In this document: positions 17,153 through 26,622 of the stretch, one piece after another | How the letters are laid out: every line of letters begins with the position of its first letter | Position numbering within the stretch: position 1 is the first letter of the stretch | Origin: JARBUG01 sp035628915 | GTDB lineage: Bacteria > Bacillota > Sulfobacillia > Symbiobacteriales > Symbiobacteriaceae | Direction of reading: 5' to 3' | Length of the DNA stretch: 64,000 nucleotides | NCBI GenBank assembly: GCA_035628915.1 | Contig: DASPIW010000053.1 | Location: 219,997 to 283,996 of the forward strand | Notes under the pieces: model-generated | The model's database searches: none | What the model saw: only the letters and a program-made list of their open reading frames with translations | What the model was told of the DNA's origin: nothing | Position numbers and translations under genes: made by a program

Positions 17153-17440
17153 GTGAATGAGAACGTGATCCAGAACAGCAGCCAGTCGAACAAAAAACGA
17201 AACTGGGCAGGGTACATCGCGTGCATGTGCGCGCTTTAATACGCCATCCCGCAGTACTGGTTTGGGCTGGGAGCGTCATTCAGTTTCACAGGAAATTTCG
17301 AGACAGATTTTCAGACAGTGCCCAACCCCTTATTCGTCAACTGGTTTATTGGGACGGTAGCTGTGGTTGCTTCCGTGTTCGGCTTGTCGTTCGTTTATCC
17401 ATGGGGCGACCGATTGCCAAGGCGGTTCAAGCTGCCCTGA
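17153..17440 (+). pseudogene. Broken small membrane protein gene (DUF3995-like)
   Basis: A GTG with AAGGAGG 8 bases upstream opens a frame that reads WAGYIACMCAL, hits TAA at 17237-17239, and continues in the same frame as YAIPQYWFGLGASF and FVNWFIGTVAVVASVF up to TGA at 17438. One substitution (TTA to TAA) explains the break. The protein would have at least two hydrophobic helices and resembles the WAG-x-A-x3-AL-x-AxP start of DUF3995-type proteins. About 95 codons is short for that family, so the 3' end may also be lost. It lies in the promoter-b transcription unit. Confidence 0.6.
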
Positions 17441-17445
17441 TTATT

Positions 17446-17456
17446 CCCCCCCCCCC
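17446..17456. repeat. Poly-C tract (11 C)
   Basis: An uninterrupted run of 11 C residues lies between the broken membrane gene and the ferredoxin-nitroreductase gene. Such tracts are prone to slippage. It lies after the stop of the pseudogene, so it would alter spacing rather than a known reading frame. Confidence 0.6.
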
Positions 17457-17560
17457 GGAGAAGCAGCTTCGAACGCGACCCTGTTCGAGGGAGTCTACAA
17501 TCCGGGATTGTTTGAACGTGACTTTCAGACCAGTACGGCTACTACCAGGAGGAGAAGGAA

Positions 17561-18454
17561 ATGGCTGTGCCGATGCGCATCGATATCGAAGCATGTTCCA
17601 AGTGCGGCCTATGCGCCGCCATCTGCCCTGTCGGGACGATTGATCAGCCCGAAGACCAGTTCCCCGCCCGCAACCCGGCCCGTGCGTCGCTCTGCGAACA
17701 GTGCGGCCAGTGCATGGCCGTCTGCCCGAGCGCGTCCATCGTCGTAGGAGATTTCTCGTACGAGCGGGATTTCCTCACGTTCGACCGCCCGGAGGATGGC
17801 GCGGACTACCCGGCGTTCTTCAGCCTGGCCGCCACCCGCCGTGCCGTACGGCGGTTCCAGGACCGGCCGGTCCCCCGCGAACTCCTGGAGCAGGTAGTCG
17901 CGGCGGTAGCGCTGGCCCCCATGGGATTCCCGCCCCACAAGACGGCAGTCACGGTCGTGAGCAACCGGGCTGCGATTGCCGAGATGGTGCCGCACGTGGT
18001 CAAGTTCTATGAAAAACTGCTGACCGGGATGAAAAGCCCGCTCATCCGCTTCTTCATCAAGCGCGGCGCAGGGCCCGAACACTTCCCGACCCTTGCGGAA
18101 CACCTGGTGCCCAAGCTGGCGGCGATGATCCCGGCGATGAAGGCGTCGGGCCGCGACGAAATCAGCCGGGAGGCGCCGGCCCTGCTGCTTCTGCACGCAA
18201 AGCGGACGGCGGCGAACCACACCCAGGACGCCAACATTGCACTGGGCTACGGTCTGCTGGCTGCACATTCTCTGGGCCTCGGCGCCACGGCCAACGGCCT
18301 TTTGCCGCCGGCCATCAATGCAACCCCGGCCTTGCGGGCCATGCTGCACTTGCCGACGGACCACGAGGTTGTGAGCAGCATGATTCTGGGCTATCCCCGC
18401 CACCGCTATGTGCGGAGCATTCGGCGGAAGCTGGCGGGCGTTACCTTTATGTAA
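17561..18454 (+). CDS. Ferredoxin-nitroreductase fusion protein
   Basis: This 297-aa protein joins an N-terminal two-[4Fe-4S] ferredoxin domain (CSKCGLCAAICP and CEQCGQCMAVCP, residues about 10-55) to a C-terminal nitroreductase-family flavin domain beginning near residue 88 (ATRRAVRRFQDRPVP). The arrangement lets ferredoxin-level electrons reach FMN without NAD(P)H. Substrates of this clade are unknown; nitro compounds, quinones or enoates are options. The ATG follows AGGAGGAGAAGG. It is 120 bases downstream of the broken membrane gene and may be served by promoter b. A strong terminator follows it. Confidence 0.85.
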   Translation: MAVPMRIDIEACSKCGLCAAICPVGTIDQPEDQFPARNPARASLCEQCGQCMAVCPSASIVVGDFSYERDFLTFDRPEDGADYPAFFSLAATRRAVRRFQDRPVPRELLEQVVAAVALAPMGFPPHKTAVTVVSNRAAIAEMVPHVVKFYEKLLTGMKSPLIRFFIKRGAGPEHFPTLAEHLVPKLAAMIPAMKASGRDEISREAPALLLLHAKRTAANHTQDANIALGYGLLAAHSLGLGATANGLLPPAINATPALRAMLHLPTDHEVVSSMILGYPRHRYVRSIRRKLAGVTFM

Positions 18455-18493
18455 GAACGGCCGGGTGGAACATAAAAAATACACTGATACATA

Positions 18494-18524
18494 GGGCGCC
18501 CCTCGCGGGGCGCCCGAATATTTT
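18494..18524 (+). terminator. Intrinsic terminator after nitroreductase
   Basis: GGGCGCCCC and GGGGCGCCC form a perfect 9-bp stem with a 4-base loop, followed by GAATATTTT. It separates the nitroreductase unit from the giant-protein pair. Confidence 0.85.
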
Positions 18525-18535
18525 CCAGGAGTAAA

Positions 18536-18602
18536 AAGGATAATCGGTCATGAAAGGATAATTAAACTTGAGTTGACGTTAAAAATCATGTGATCGTGCA
18601 TA
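18536..18602 (+). promoter_or_regulatory. AT-rich promoter region of the giant-protein pair
   Basis: This AT-rich patch, in strong contrast to the flanks, holds a direct repeat AAGGATAAT at 18536-18544 and 18554-18562 (18-bp period) and a good -35 box TTGACG at 18573-18578. No convincing -10 is seen at 17 bases (TGCATA at 18 bases is the best). The repeat suggests a regulator site. Confidence 0.35.
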
Positions 18603-18630
18603 TCGCATGGAAGGCTCAGGAGGGAGTGCA

Positions 18631-21600
18631 GTGACGCAAAGCCAGCTGAACCTGTCCTATCTCCGGGGGGAAGTGGGACGAGAACCGGGTGGACTGCCTT
18701 CCGCTGTCCACCTGTCCCGCAGAGAACTGCTTCAGGCCGGCGGCACTCTGGCGCTGGCTGCGACGGCGCTTGGCCGTTCGGTTCGGCAAATGTGGCTCGG
18801 CAACATGGAACTCGCCTGGGACAATCACCGGCTGGTACTCAAACTGGGTGGAGCCGAGCGCTGGTCCATCGACACACGGCGCTTTGGCGGTGACCCCACC
18901 TTGTCGGTCTCACGGGCGGGTGACCTGATTCGGATGAACCTGGCGGGCGCCACATACCCCGGCACCGCCCTGCCGGCGGACCTGACAGGTGAACTGCGCC
19001 GGGTCGGAAGCGAATGGCGCCTTCACCTGCTGCTGGGCCTGGGCGGCTTTGCGGCGGACGTGCCTTTCATCGCCTGGCTCGAGGGCACGGCGACAGCCCG
19101 TTCCCGTGTGCAGCTGGCTGACACCCCGACCCCCCTGGGGGCTGCGGGCTCGCTCCAGTTGGCCGGAACCGGCGACGCCACCTTCGCTCCGGACTGGCAG
19201 ATGCGCCTGACCGGTCCCGCTGTCGCGCACATCGCGACCGCAGAACTGGAGGCGCAGGCCGACACCGTTACGCTGGCATTGGCGCCGGCGGAAGCAGCCA
19301 GCCTTCTGCAGCACCCCGCGGCGCGGCGCACCCTGATTACGCTGCACCGCCAGGGCAGGGAGTGGGGCTCCTGGGCCGCACTGGGCGCGCTGGACGGCGG
19401 CCGGATCCTCGCGGAAGGCAATCCCTTTGACCAGATTCGCATTGAAGCGCACGAGACGCAAAAGGGTGCCACGCACCAGGCGCTGATGGCCGAGTCCTCG
19501 GCGCAGGCGACGGGGCAGGCCAGTGCGATGGCCTACCTGCTCGGGCAGGACGTGTCCCACCCCGACGGACGCCCGGCCCGGTTGGACCTGACCAATCCCC
19601 GCTTTGCCATCGCGTACGATGCCGAAGCCGGCGACCAGTCGGGCCTGGTGGCGCGCTTCCGTGATGAGCCGGCTTGGGTACTGTCGCAGGGCTTCAGCCT
19701 GCAGCTCGGCGGCGGCGCCCGCAGCCTGCCCCTGGAACTGGTGGCCCGGGGCGGCACCACAGTCCGGCGCAGCGTGGTACCTGCCGTGCTCTCCATGGCG
19801 GCGGCCATGCCCGGCGCCATCGTCGAGCCCATCGCGGCAGTCGGCGCCGGTGAGACACAGGTGGCCGCCGTCGACGGCGTGCCCGTCGAAGTCAGCGCCG
19901 GCCCCGGCCTGCCCGGCACGCTCCCCGTGCCGCCGGAGGTGGCCCTGCCCGTCAAATTGCCGAACCTGGTGCTGAACGCGCCGGCAGGGTACATATCGGT
20001 CGTGCGGCCGGTCGACCTGCTCAGCTTCGAGGTCCGCTTCATCAACTTCAAAATGACGGCCCGGGCTGGCGCTGCCCCCCGCCTGGAGCGGGCTGTCCCC
20101 CAGCGGGATTCCTACCTGGTATTCAAGTTCCCGCCCCAGCACGTCGCGGAACAGGTGTACCACGACCCGGGCCCGAACCCGGCCGCGCCGCCCGTCCCGT
20201 CCCGGGCGGCAGGCCCCAGCTGGCTGGCCTTCAAGCTGCCGCCGGACACGAACTCGCTCGAGTACACCCTCGAGGCGCTGCTGAACTGGCCGGCCCTGGT
20301 TCCCGTCACGGTGACCACCCGGCGCAACCCCAGCAACAACGATGGCATCGCCGAGCCGATCACGGCCATTGAGGCGCCCTATCGCATCTTCCTGGCGCCG
20401 AGCCCCAATACCGGGTGGACCCACCAAATCGCCCCGGTCACCCTGGGCAACCGAACCGAACTGTGGCACACCAGACTTGTCCTGCAGGGCCGGGAGCGGT
20501 CGGGCGATGCCCACCCCAGCGTCCGTGCCATCTGGTCACCCGACTACACCAATCCGCCGCCCAGCTCCGAAAGTCCGCCCATCGGTCCCTTCCCGTATGC
20601 CATGGATGGCCGCCAGCGTTACGAAATCGTGGCGCTGAGCCCCACACCCCTCCGTGGGCGCGCCCAGCCGGCCATTCGGGTGGAGAACCTGATGCTGACT
20701 TCGCTCGGCGCCTGGATGAAGATCGAGGGCAAATGGGACCCGCCTGACGGCTTTAAGGTCTGTGCATGGCGGCATGAGGCCACATTTGGGCGCGATCAGT
20801 TCGTGAAGGTGGTGGAGCAGGGCTACCTGTACCCCTTCGGCCACCTGGCTGTGCATGTAACCGAAACCCAGCGGCGGATTGAACCGGTACCTCTCACCAG
20901 CCGGCAGGCGGCCTATCTCCGGCTGCGGGAGTACATTGTGGTGGTGGAGAAAGAGCGGGTCTATCCCGGACCCGAAGGCGTCACCGACGTCGACCTGATC
21001 AAGCGGAACCGAAACAATCCCCTGCGCAAGGTGATCATGCTGACCGGCACCACGCCGGACCTCGAAGATGCCGACGATACCGACTTCCAGGTGCCGGAGC
21101 TGGGTGCGGATGCCTTCTGGCCCCGGGTAAATGGCGTCCCCTTCCCCTTCCACATGGTGGGCGAGGACTGGGAAGGGAAGCGGGTCGAGTTCGCCACCCC
21201 GGTCATCTTTGTGTCGAACATCCCCGTGACCGCCGACGACGCCATTACCCGCATGGGCTGGGTGCGTAATGAATTCGCCAGACTGGACGACCGGCGCACC
21301 GTCGACATGAAAGGCCAGCGGATTGCTTACGCCGCCAAGGCCCCCGTTCCCAACCCGCAGCCGGGTGAAACAGTCAGCGACACCATCTTCGAGACCGCAT
21401 CGCTCCTCTTGACCTCTACGCCCACCACAGAGGCGGAGGGCGCCATGCCGCCGTTCCTGCCCCAACTGGACAAGGCCTTGGTTACAGTGCCTCAGCTTAC
21501 GCAGATGACCGGCACTAAGGCGCCCCAGGCCATCAAAATGGATGACGCCTGGCTGAAGGACGGCTTTGGCGGCGCCAACCCCGGCATGGTCTTCGCCAAG

Positions 21601-22917
21601 CTTGATTCGCCGCCGAGCCTCGCCTTCGGCGGCGACAAGAGCGGCGCCGTCATAACACCCGACCTGGACCTGGCCGGCCTTTCGCTCAGCCATGGTCTGG
21701 TCGGCGGCGACACGAACAAGTTTGCCGGCGGCAAGTTCGACCCCAAGACCTTCTTTGGCAACAAAGCCAAGATTCTCGGCGGTATCGTCCTGGCGGAAAT
21801 CATTGATGAGATCAATGACGTGACTGCCGGCGGCGACAAGGAGAAGGTGCCCCGCATTACATCCAAGCTGCATTATCCGGGCGACGACCGCAACCAGCCG
21901 CCTGATGCCATCAACACCGACTTGATATGGACGCCGCGGCTGATTTCGTTCGGGCCCTTCCTCAACTACTTCAACCCCGACAAGGATCACAACGAACCGG
22001 ACGCCGCCGGCACACTCAAAGCCACGCTGACAGTGACGGGCAACATACACGTCCCGCTCAAGGGGGGCGGCGAGAAGAAGTACCATGTGCACGGCGAGCT
22101 GAACAACTTCACCGTGGACCTGTTCGACTGCGTCCAGCTGGGCTTCTCGCGCCTCGTCTTCACATCCGACTCGGGCAAAAGCCCCAAGACCGACGTGGGC
22201 CTGAAGTGGGTCAAGTTTGAGGGCGCCCTGGAGTTCGTGGAAAAGCTGCGCGAGTACCTCGGCAACATCTTTGGCGGCGGCTTCAAGCTGGATGTTGAGC
22301 CCATAGGCGTGCGTGCCACGCTCACGGTCGGCCTGCCCAGTGTATCGCTCGGCGTCTTCTCTCTGACCAACATGAGCATCAGCGCCGGTCTCGACCTGCC
22401 GTTCACCGGCGATAAGCCGGCAATGGTCAACTTCGCCTTCTGTTCACGGGAGAATCCGTTTAACCTGAGCGTCTCCATGCTGGGCGGCGGCGGCTTCTTC
22501 GGCCTCACGCTGGGGCTTTCGGGCGTGGAGATTCTGGAAGTGGCTCTCGAATTCGGGGCGGCGATCAACATTGACCTCGGCGTCGCTAGCGGCGGCGTCA
22601 GCGTCAAGGCCGGCATCTACTTCAAATACGCAAAGGCCGAGGGCGCCACCCTGGAAGGGTACCTGAAGATTCACGGCGAGATGTCCGTCATGTTTATCGC
22701 ATCGCTCTCCATCACGCTGTACCTCTCCCTCACCTACAAAGACCCGTCCAAGTGCTGGGGGCAGGCCACCCTCACCGTGGAAGTGGAAGTGCTCTTCCTG
22801 AGCTTCTCCGTCGAAGTCCACGCGGAGCGGCAGTTCTCCGGCAAAGAAGGGGACCCGCCCATGTCCAAAATGACCACAGCGTCGCAGTGGAGCGAATACA
22901 CGGGTGCGTTCGCATAA
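18631..22917 (+). CDS. Giant protein A, unknown function, Tat-like N terminus
   Basis: This 1428-aa protein belongs to no family I can name. Residues 28-48 carry a twin-arginine-like signal (LSRRELLQAGGTLALAATAL) after a 27-residue n-region; no clear AxA cleavage site follows, so it may be exported uncut or anchored. The body is rich in beta-prone sequence with long Pro/Gly linkers. The last about 230 residues alternate hydrophobic and small residues in long runs (LGGGGFFGLTLGLSGVEILE, LGVASGGVSVKAGIYFKY, LSITLYLSLTY), like an elongated beta-sheet or barrel-type module. GTG at 18631 is preferred because AGGAGGG lies 6-7 bases upstream; an ATG exists at 18607 without such a site. It is 12 bases from giant protein B, and the pair form one transcription unit. 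Confidence 0.7.
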   Translation: MTQSQLNLSYLRGEVGREPGGLPSAVHLSRRELLQAGGTLALAATALGRSVRQMWLGNMELAWDNHRLVLKLGGAERWSIDTRRFGGDPTLSVSRAGDLIRMNLAGATYPGTALPADLTGELRRVGSEWRLHLLLGLGGFAADVPFIAWLEGTATARSRVQLADTPTPLGAAGSLQLAGTGDATFAPDWQMRLTGPAVAHIATAELEAQADTVTLALAPAEAASLLQHPAARRTLITLHRQGREWGSWAALGALDGGRILAEGNPFDQIRIEAHETQKGATHQALMAESSAQATGQASAMAYLLGQDVSHPDGRPARLDLTNPRFAIAYDAEAGDQSGLVARFRDEPAWVLSQGFSLQLGGGARSLPLELVARGGTTVRRSVVPAVLSMAAAMPGAIVEPIAAVGAGETQVAAVDGVPVEVSAGPGLPGTLPVPPEVALPVKLPNLVLNAPAGYISVVRPVDLLSFEVRFINFKMTARAGAAPRLERAVPQRDSYLVFKFPPQHVAEQVYHDPGPNPAAPPVPSRAAGPSWLAFKLPPDTNSLEYTLEALLNWPALVPVTVTTRRNPSNNDGIAEPITAIEAPYRIFLAPSPNTGWTHQIAPVTLGNRTELWHTRLVLQGRERSGDAHPSVRAIWSPDYTNPPPSSESPPIGPFPYAMDGRQRYEIVALSPTPLRGRAQPAIRVENLMLTSLGAWMKIEGKWDPPDGFKVCAWRHEATFGRDQFVKVVEQGYLYPFGHLAVHVTETQRRIEPVPLTSRQAAYLRLREYIVVVEKERVYPGPEGVTDVDLIKRNRNNPLRKVIMLTGTTPDLEDADDTDFQVPELGADAFWPRVNGVPFPFHMVGEDWEGKRVEFATPVIFVSNIPVTADDAITRMGWVRNEFARLDDRRTVDMKGQRIAYAAKAPVPNPQPGETVSDTIFETASLLLTSTPTTEAEGAMPPFLPQLDKALVTVPQLTQMTGTKAPQAIKMDDAWLKDGFGGANPGMVFAKLDSPPSLAFGGDKSGAVITPDLDLAGLSLSHGLVGGDTNKFAGGKFDPKTFFGNKAKILGGIVLAEIIDEINDVTAGGDKEKVPRITSKLHYPGDDRNQPPDAINTDLIWTPRLISFGPFLNYFNPDKDHNEPDAAGTLKATLTVTGNIHVPLKGGGEKKYHVHGELNNFTVDLFDCVQLGFSRLVFTSDSGKSPKTDVGLKWVKFEGALEFVEKLREYLGNIFGGGFKLDVEPIGVRATLTVGLPSVSLGVFSLTNMSISAGLDLPFTGDKPAMVNFAFCSRENPFNLSVSMLGGGGFFGLTLGLSGVEILEVALEFGAAINIDLGVASGGVSVKAGIYFKYAKAEGATLEGYLKIHGEMSVMFIASLSITLYLSLTYKDPSKCWGQATLTVEVEVLFLSFSVEVHAERQFSGKEGDPPMSKMTTASQWSEYTGAFA

Positions 22918-22929
22918 GGAGGGGCCCCA

Positions 22930-25900
22930 ATGAGCAAGCAGAAAATAGTCTGGACGGCGCTGCCGAACGGATTGGCCGACGGGGGCGCCGGCCTGCGGCT
23001 GTCGGTCTTCGTCTCCCCGCGCCTGATGCCCGAATCTGCGGGTGAAACGACCCTGGAGGCCTTCCCCGACTGGTGGGACTGGCCATCGACCAAACTGACA
23101 TTCCAGGTGGATGTCAACACGCCGCAAGGCGTGCGTACCTTGCCCGTCGTCCTGGACCCGGCCAGCCCCGCACCCGACAGCAGCCTCTGGGGAGCGCTCT
23201 TTCCGCACACGACCCCGGTGGCCGGCTACACCTACAAGCCGCTCGACGGCCTGCAGCTTCGTTCCTACCATGCGCTGGGGCTGCACAACTGGCTGAAGGA
23301 CCGCTACCAGACGGTCGCGGTGCAGAACGCAACGAACCACCCGCCGGTCTCCATCCTGCAGACGCTCCTCGACGATATCCGGTATGAGGACAAGCCCGAC
23401 AGCCAGATGAAGCAGTCCGTGCTGGCTGAGCCGTTTCCGCCGGCGGGCGAGCTGTTCAGCGCCCACAAGGATTTCTTCCGGTTCCAGGTCTTTCACAAGC
23501 CGTTCAGCAAGAAGCCGGTGCCGATCCAACTGCCGCAGATGGATTTCCACGCTATCGTCGGGGCGCTGGCGCGCTACCCGGCCCTGCTGCGGCAGTTGGG
23601 CTTCGTCTACGACCTGATCATCGAGCGCGGCGAGGTCCCCCTCCCGGTCGCCTCCACCCTGCGGGTGGTCCCGAGCTGGGAGCCGGTGACCACCACGGAG
23701 AACGTCCGGCCGTTGACCCACTACACCATGTCGGATGCCAACCTGCGGGTCTTCGCGGCTCAGCCGCGGCCGGCGCAGCAGCTCGAGTACGTGACGGGCA
23801 AGCTGCCCCTCGGCGACCTGCAGCGCTACGGCGTGATTCAACTGGATGTAGATGGCCTGGCCTTCAAGGCGCTGGACCTGGCGTCTAACCTCAATCGCCT
23901 GGCGGTGCACCGCTTTGCGCGCCCTCTCGCCGACTACTGGCTTCCCCAGAAGCCGGCGGCGGCGGCAGCGCTGCCTTCCGGCAGCACCGGCGGGCTGGCG
24001 GTGGTGAAGAACTACCGGGCGGCTTACCTGCACGACCTGCTGGCGGCCAACACCCTACACAACGCCCACGTGGACGGCGGTTCCGGCGACAGCATGGAGC
24101 TGTATCTGGAAGACTTAATCCGCGGCCACCGCATCGACGTCTGGGACGAAGTGACCGACACCTGGCACTCGCTGCACAAGCGCGACGGCACCTACACCAT
24201 CGATGGCAGCGAGATCAGCGTCCCGCCCGACGAAGGCTGGGCCATGACGAGCACTGCATCGCCTGTCGACCCGGCGGCGCCGCAGGAGCTGCGCCTGCAC
24301 GAGTCGGTTGCCGAGTGGGCGGGCTGGTCGCTTTCGGCCTCACGGCCGGAGAGCACCATTGGCACCCGCGATGAAATTAAAGAAGGGCCGGACAAGCCGG
24401 CCGGCTCCAACTTCAAGCTCCAAGTTACCTTTAAGCCGGTTGGGGGCAGCCTGCCGCGGCTCCGCTTCGGCCGGAAGTACCGGCTGAGAGTCCGGGCGGT
24501 TGATCTGGCGGGCAACGGGCCGGCACTTGACGAATCCCCTGTGCTCCCGGAGGTCGTCTCCCCCGACGTTCGGTACCAGCGCTACGAGCCGATCACCCAG
24601 CCCGTGCTGATTCCCCGCACCGAGTACAAGGAGAGCGAGTCGGTGGAGCACCTGGTAGTCCGCAGTTGGACCACGCCGCCCGCGGACAAGCCGGCGACCG
24701 AGATTACGGAACGGCATGTCGCCCCGCCTTCCACGACGGTCCGCATGGCAGAAATGCACGGCCAGCTGGACGACCCCGCCGGCCCCGGCGGCTTCCGGGC
24801 TGACGCCTACACCCTGCTGACGGGGCTGGAGGGGTTTGCCCCTTCGGAACCTGCCCCGGAGAGCAGATGGACTCTGACCTACCTATGCGATCCCCTGGCC
24901 CACGGCGCCGCTTTCGCCGGCCTTCCGGGCGCCGGCACGGTACTGGCTGTTCCGTTCGACACGCAAGCATGGCCCCATTACAGGCCGTTCCGCCTCAAGG
25001 TGATCGAAGGAGACGGAGCGCCGGGTCCCGATTTGGCTGATCCCGATGCGTTTGTGGTGCAGCTGCCCAAGGCGGTGGTGGCTCCGGTGCGCATCAGCTG
25101 TTACCCGACGCAGGCGGAACTGGAGAAGCAGCTGGGCATCTGGCGGTGGCTGATGGAGTCCTTCACCAGCGACCCGGATACGCCCCCCGGCGGCAATCCG
25201 AGCTATAACCAGTTGCTGAAGCTGGCCCTGGCCGGGCAGCATTGGATGGTCACCCCCTATCGCGAGATTCTGCTCATTCACGCCGTTCAGCAGCCGCTGC
25301 TGGCGCCGCAGTTCACCACCATGGGCGTTGCGCGCGACCATGGCGTCACCTGGGCCGACATTCGCTACGTCACGCCGATCGACGGGAAGAGCACGCAGAA
25401 GCTGGATGTGACGGCCACGTGGTCCCTGCACGTCGATCCCCTCGGGAAGCAGGAGCCGGAGGTCGTGGACGGCAGTGCCCACGCCTTCACCACGCCCGTT
25501 GACCCGAACAGCGTCTCCCTTCAGGGGCTGGGCCGTCATGAGTTCGGCGACACCAAGCACCGACTGGTCCACTACAAGGGCATTGCCATGACCCGCTTCC
25601 CCGAGTTCTTCCCGGAAGGCACCACACCGCTGACACGCACTACCGACGAGACCACGGGCGACCGCGACCTGCACATTCCCAGCACCGCCCGGCCCGACGT
25701 GCCGGACGTGCTTTACGTGCTGCCGGCCTTCGAGTGGGTGCCCGGCGTGTCAGGCAGCACTTCGATCATGACCCGCAAGGGCAACGCCCTGCGCATCTAC
25801 CTGAACCGGCCCTGGTATTCCTCGGGCGATGACGAAAAGCTGGGCGTGATCCTCAACGTGCGGCCCGTCGAGGGGACGTGGCCCGTTGACGTGGCCAGGG

Positions 25901-26622
25901 AGATACGCTGGAAGTACCAGAGCGGCTGGGCCGAAGACCCAACCGTCACTTCCGCGCCTACACCGCCGGCCCTCACACCCGACCGCTTCTCCCTGGCCCT
26001 GCCTGCCGTGGACGGCTATGGACTGGCTGAAGTGCCGGGCAGCCGGGCGACCGTGGTGCCGCACGAAGTGGCCTACGATGTGAACCAGGGTCTCTGGTAC
26101 TGCGACGTCCGCATTGAGCCGGCGGAAGGGTACACACCCTATATGCCGTTTGTGCGGCTGGCCCTGGCCCGCTATCAGCCGTACTCGATAAACGACGTGC
26201 ACCTGTCTCGCATCGCCCTGGCGGACTTCGCCCAGCTTACGCCCGACCGCACGGTCAGCATTACGCCCGGTGCGAAGAAAGGGGACTACAACATTTCGCT
26301 GGTCGGTCTGCACGCCCACGTCAAGAATGCAGCCGCCCCGTTCCGCCGGGTGGAGGCGACCGTGGAGCGCCGGCAGCAGACCGGTGACGACTTCGGCTGG
26401 GCGCCGGTGGGCAACCCTGTCCCGCTCACCCCGTTTGCCGTACCGAACCTCTACCTGGGCTCTGTGCACATACCTCCCGGCGCTGACGTGCTGAACTACC
26501 GGCTGGTCTTCAAGGAGTACGAAAAGCTCCTCGCCGACCCGGATGACCGGGCTACCGCTGCGTCCAAGGAGATCTGGCGCCTCGTCTTCGCCCACGACAT
26601 GCCGTTCGCACCCATTATGTAG
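22930..26622 (+). CDS. Giant protein B, unknown function, partner of A
   Basis: This 1230-aa protein of unknown function opens IVWTALPNGLADGGAGLRLS then VFVSPRL. It has no signal peptide or membrane helix. It is largely beta-prone, with a fibronectin/Ig-like strand pattern near residue 515 (GRKYRLRVRAVDLAGNGP) and many Trp/Tyr/Pro-rich segments. The start is fixed by AAGGAGGGG, which overlaps the stop of giant A; translation of the two is probably coupled at a fixed ratio. The 3' end overlaps the convergent flavoprotein gene by 8 bases. A surface structure, a large receptor or a co-exported complex (B carried by the Tat signal of A) are possibilities only. Confidence 0.7.
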   Translation: MSKQKIVWTALPNGLADGGAGLRLSVFVSPRLMPESAGETTLEAFPDWWDWPSTKLTFQVDVNTPQGVRTLPVVLDPASPAPDSSLWGALFPHTTPVAGYTYKPLDGLQLRSYHALGLHNWLKDRYQTVAVQNATNHPPVSILQTLLDDIRYEDKPDSQMKQSVLAEPFPPAGELFSAHKDFFRFQVFHKPFSKKPVPIQLPQMDFHAIVGALARYPALLRQLGFVYDLIIERGEVPLPVASTLRVVPSWEPVTTTENVRPLTHYTMSDANLRVFAAQPRPAQQLEYVTGKLPLGDLQRYGVIQLDVDGLAFKALDLASNLNRLAVHRFARPLADYWLPQKPAAAAALPSGSTGGLAVVKNYRAAYLHDLLAANTLHNAHVDGGSGDSMELYLEDLIRGHRIDVWDEVTDTWHSLHKRDGTYTIDGSEISVPPDEGWAMTSTASPVDPAAPQELRLHESVAEWAGWSLSASRPESTIGTRDEIKEGPDKPAGSNFKLQVTFKPVGGSLPRLRFGRKYRLRVRAVDLAGNGPALDESPVLPEVVSPDVRYQRYEPITQPVLIPRTEYKESESVEHLVVRSWTTPPADKPATEITERHVAPPSTTVRMAEMHGQLDDPAGPGGFRADAYTLLTGLEGFAPSEPAPESRWTLTYLCDPLAHGAAFAGLPGAGTVLAVPFDTQAWPHYRPFRLKVIEGDGAPGPDLADPDAFVVQLPKAVVAPVRISCYPTQAELEKQLGIWRWLMESFTSDPDTPPGGNPSYNQLLKLALAGQHWMVTPYREILLIHAVQQPLLAPQFTTMGVARDHGVTWADIRYVTPIDGKSTQKLDVTATWSLHVDPLGKQEPEVVDGSAHAFTTPVDPNSVSLQGLGRHEFGDTKHRLVHYKGIAMTRFPEFFPEGTTPLTRTTDETTGDRDLHIPSTARPDVPDVLYVLPAFEWVPGVSGSTSIMTRKGNALRIYLNRPWYSSGDDEKLGVILNVRPVEGTWPVDVAREIRWKYQSGWAEDPTVTSAPTPPALTPDRFSLALPAVDGYGLAEVPGSRATVVPHEVAYDVNQGLWYCDVRIEPAEGYTPYMPFVRLALARYQPYSINDVHLSRIALADFAQLTPDRTVSITPGAKKGDYNISLVGLHAHVKNAAAPFRRVEATVERRQQTGDDFGWAPVGNPVPLTPFAVPNLYLGSVHIPPGADVLNYRLVFKEYEKLLADPDDRATAASKEIWRLVFAHDMPFAPIM

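Noticed and set aside
17237..17239. TAA as a recoded or read-through codon in the DUF3995-like gene
   Set aside because: No known recoding uses TAA in this kind of genome, there is no adjacent structure, and a single substitution from TTA explains it.
18910..24033. Three minus-strand open frames of 518-534 codons opposite the giant proteins
   Set aside because: Their residue mix is Arg/Gly/His/Gln-rich without domain patterns, there are no ribosome sites, and the plus-strand frames have consistent ribosome sites and protein-like composition throughout.
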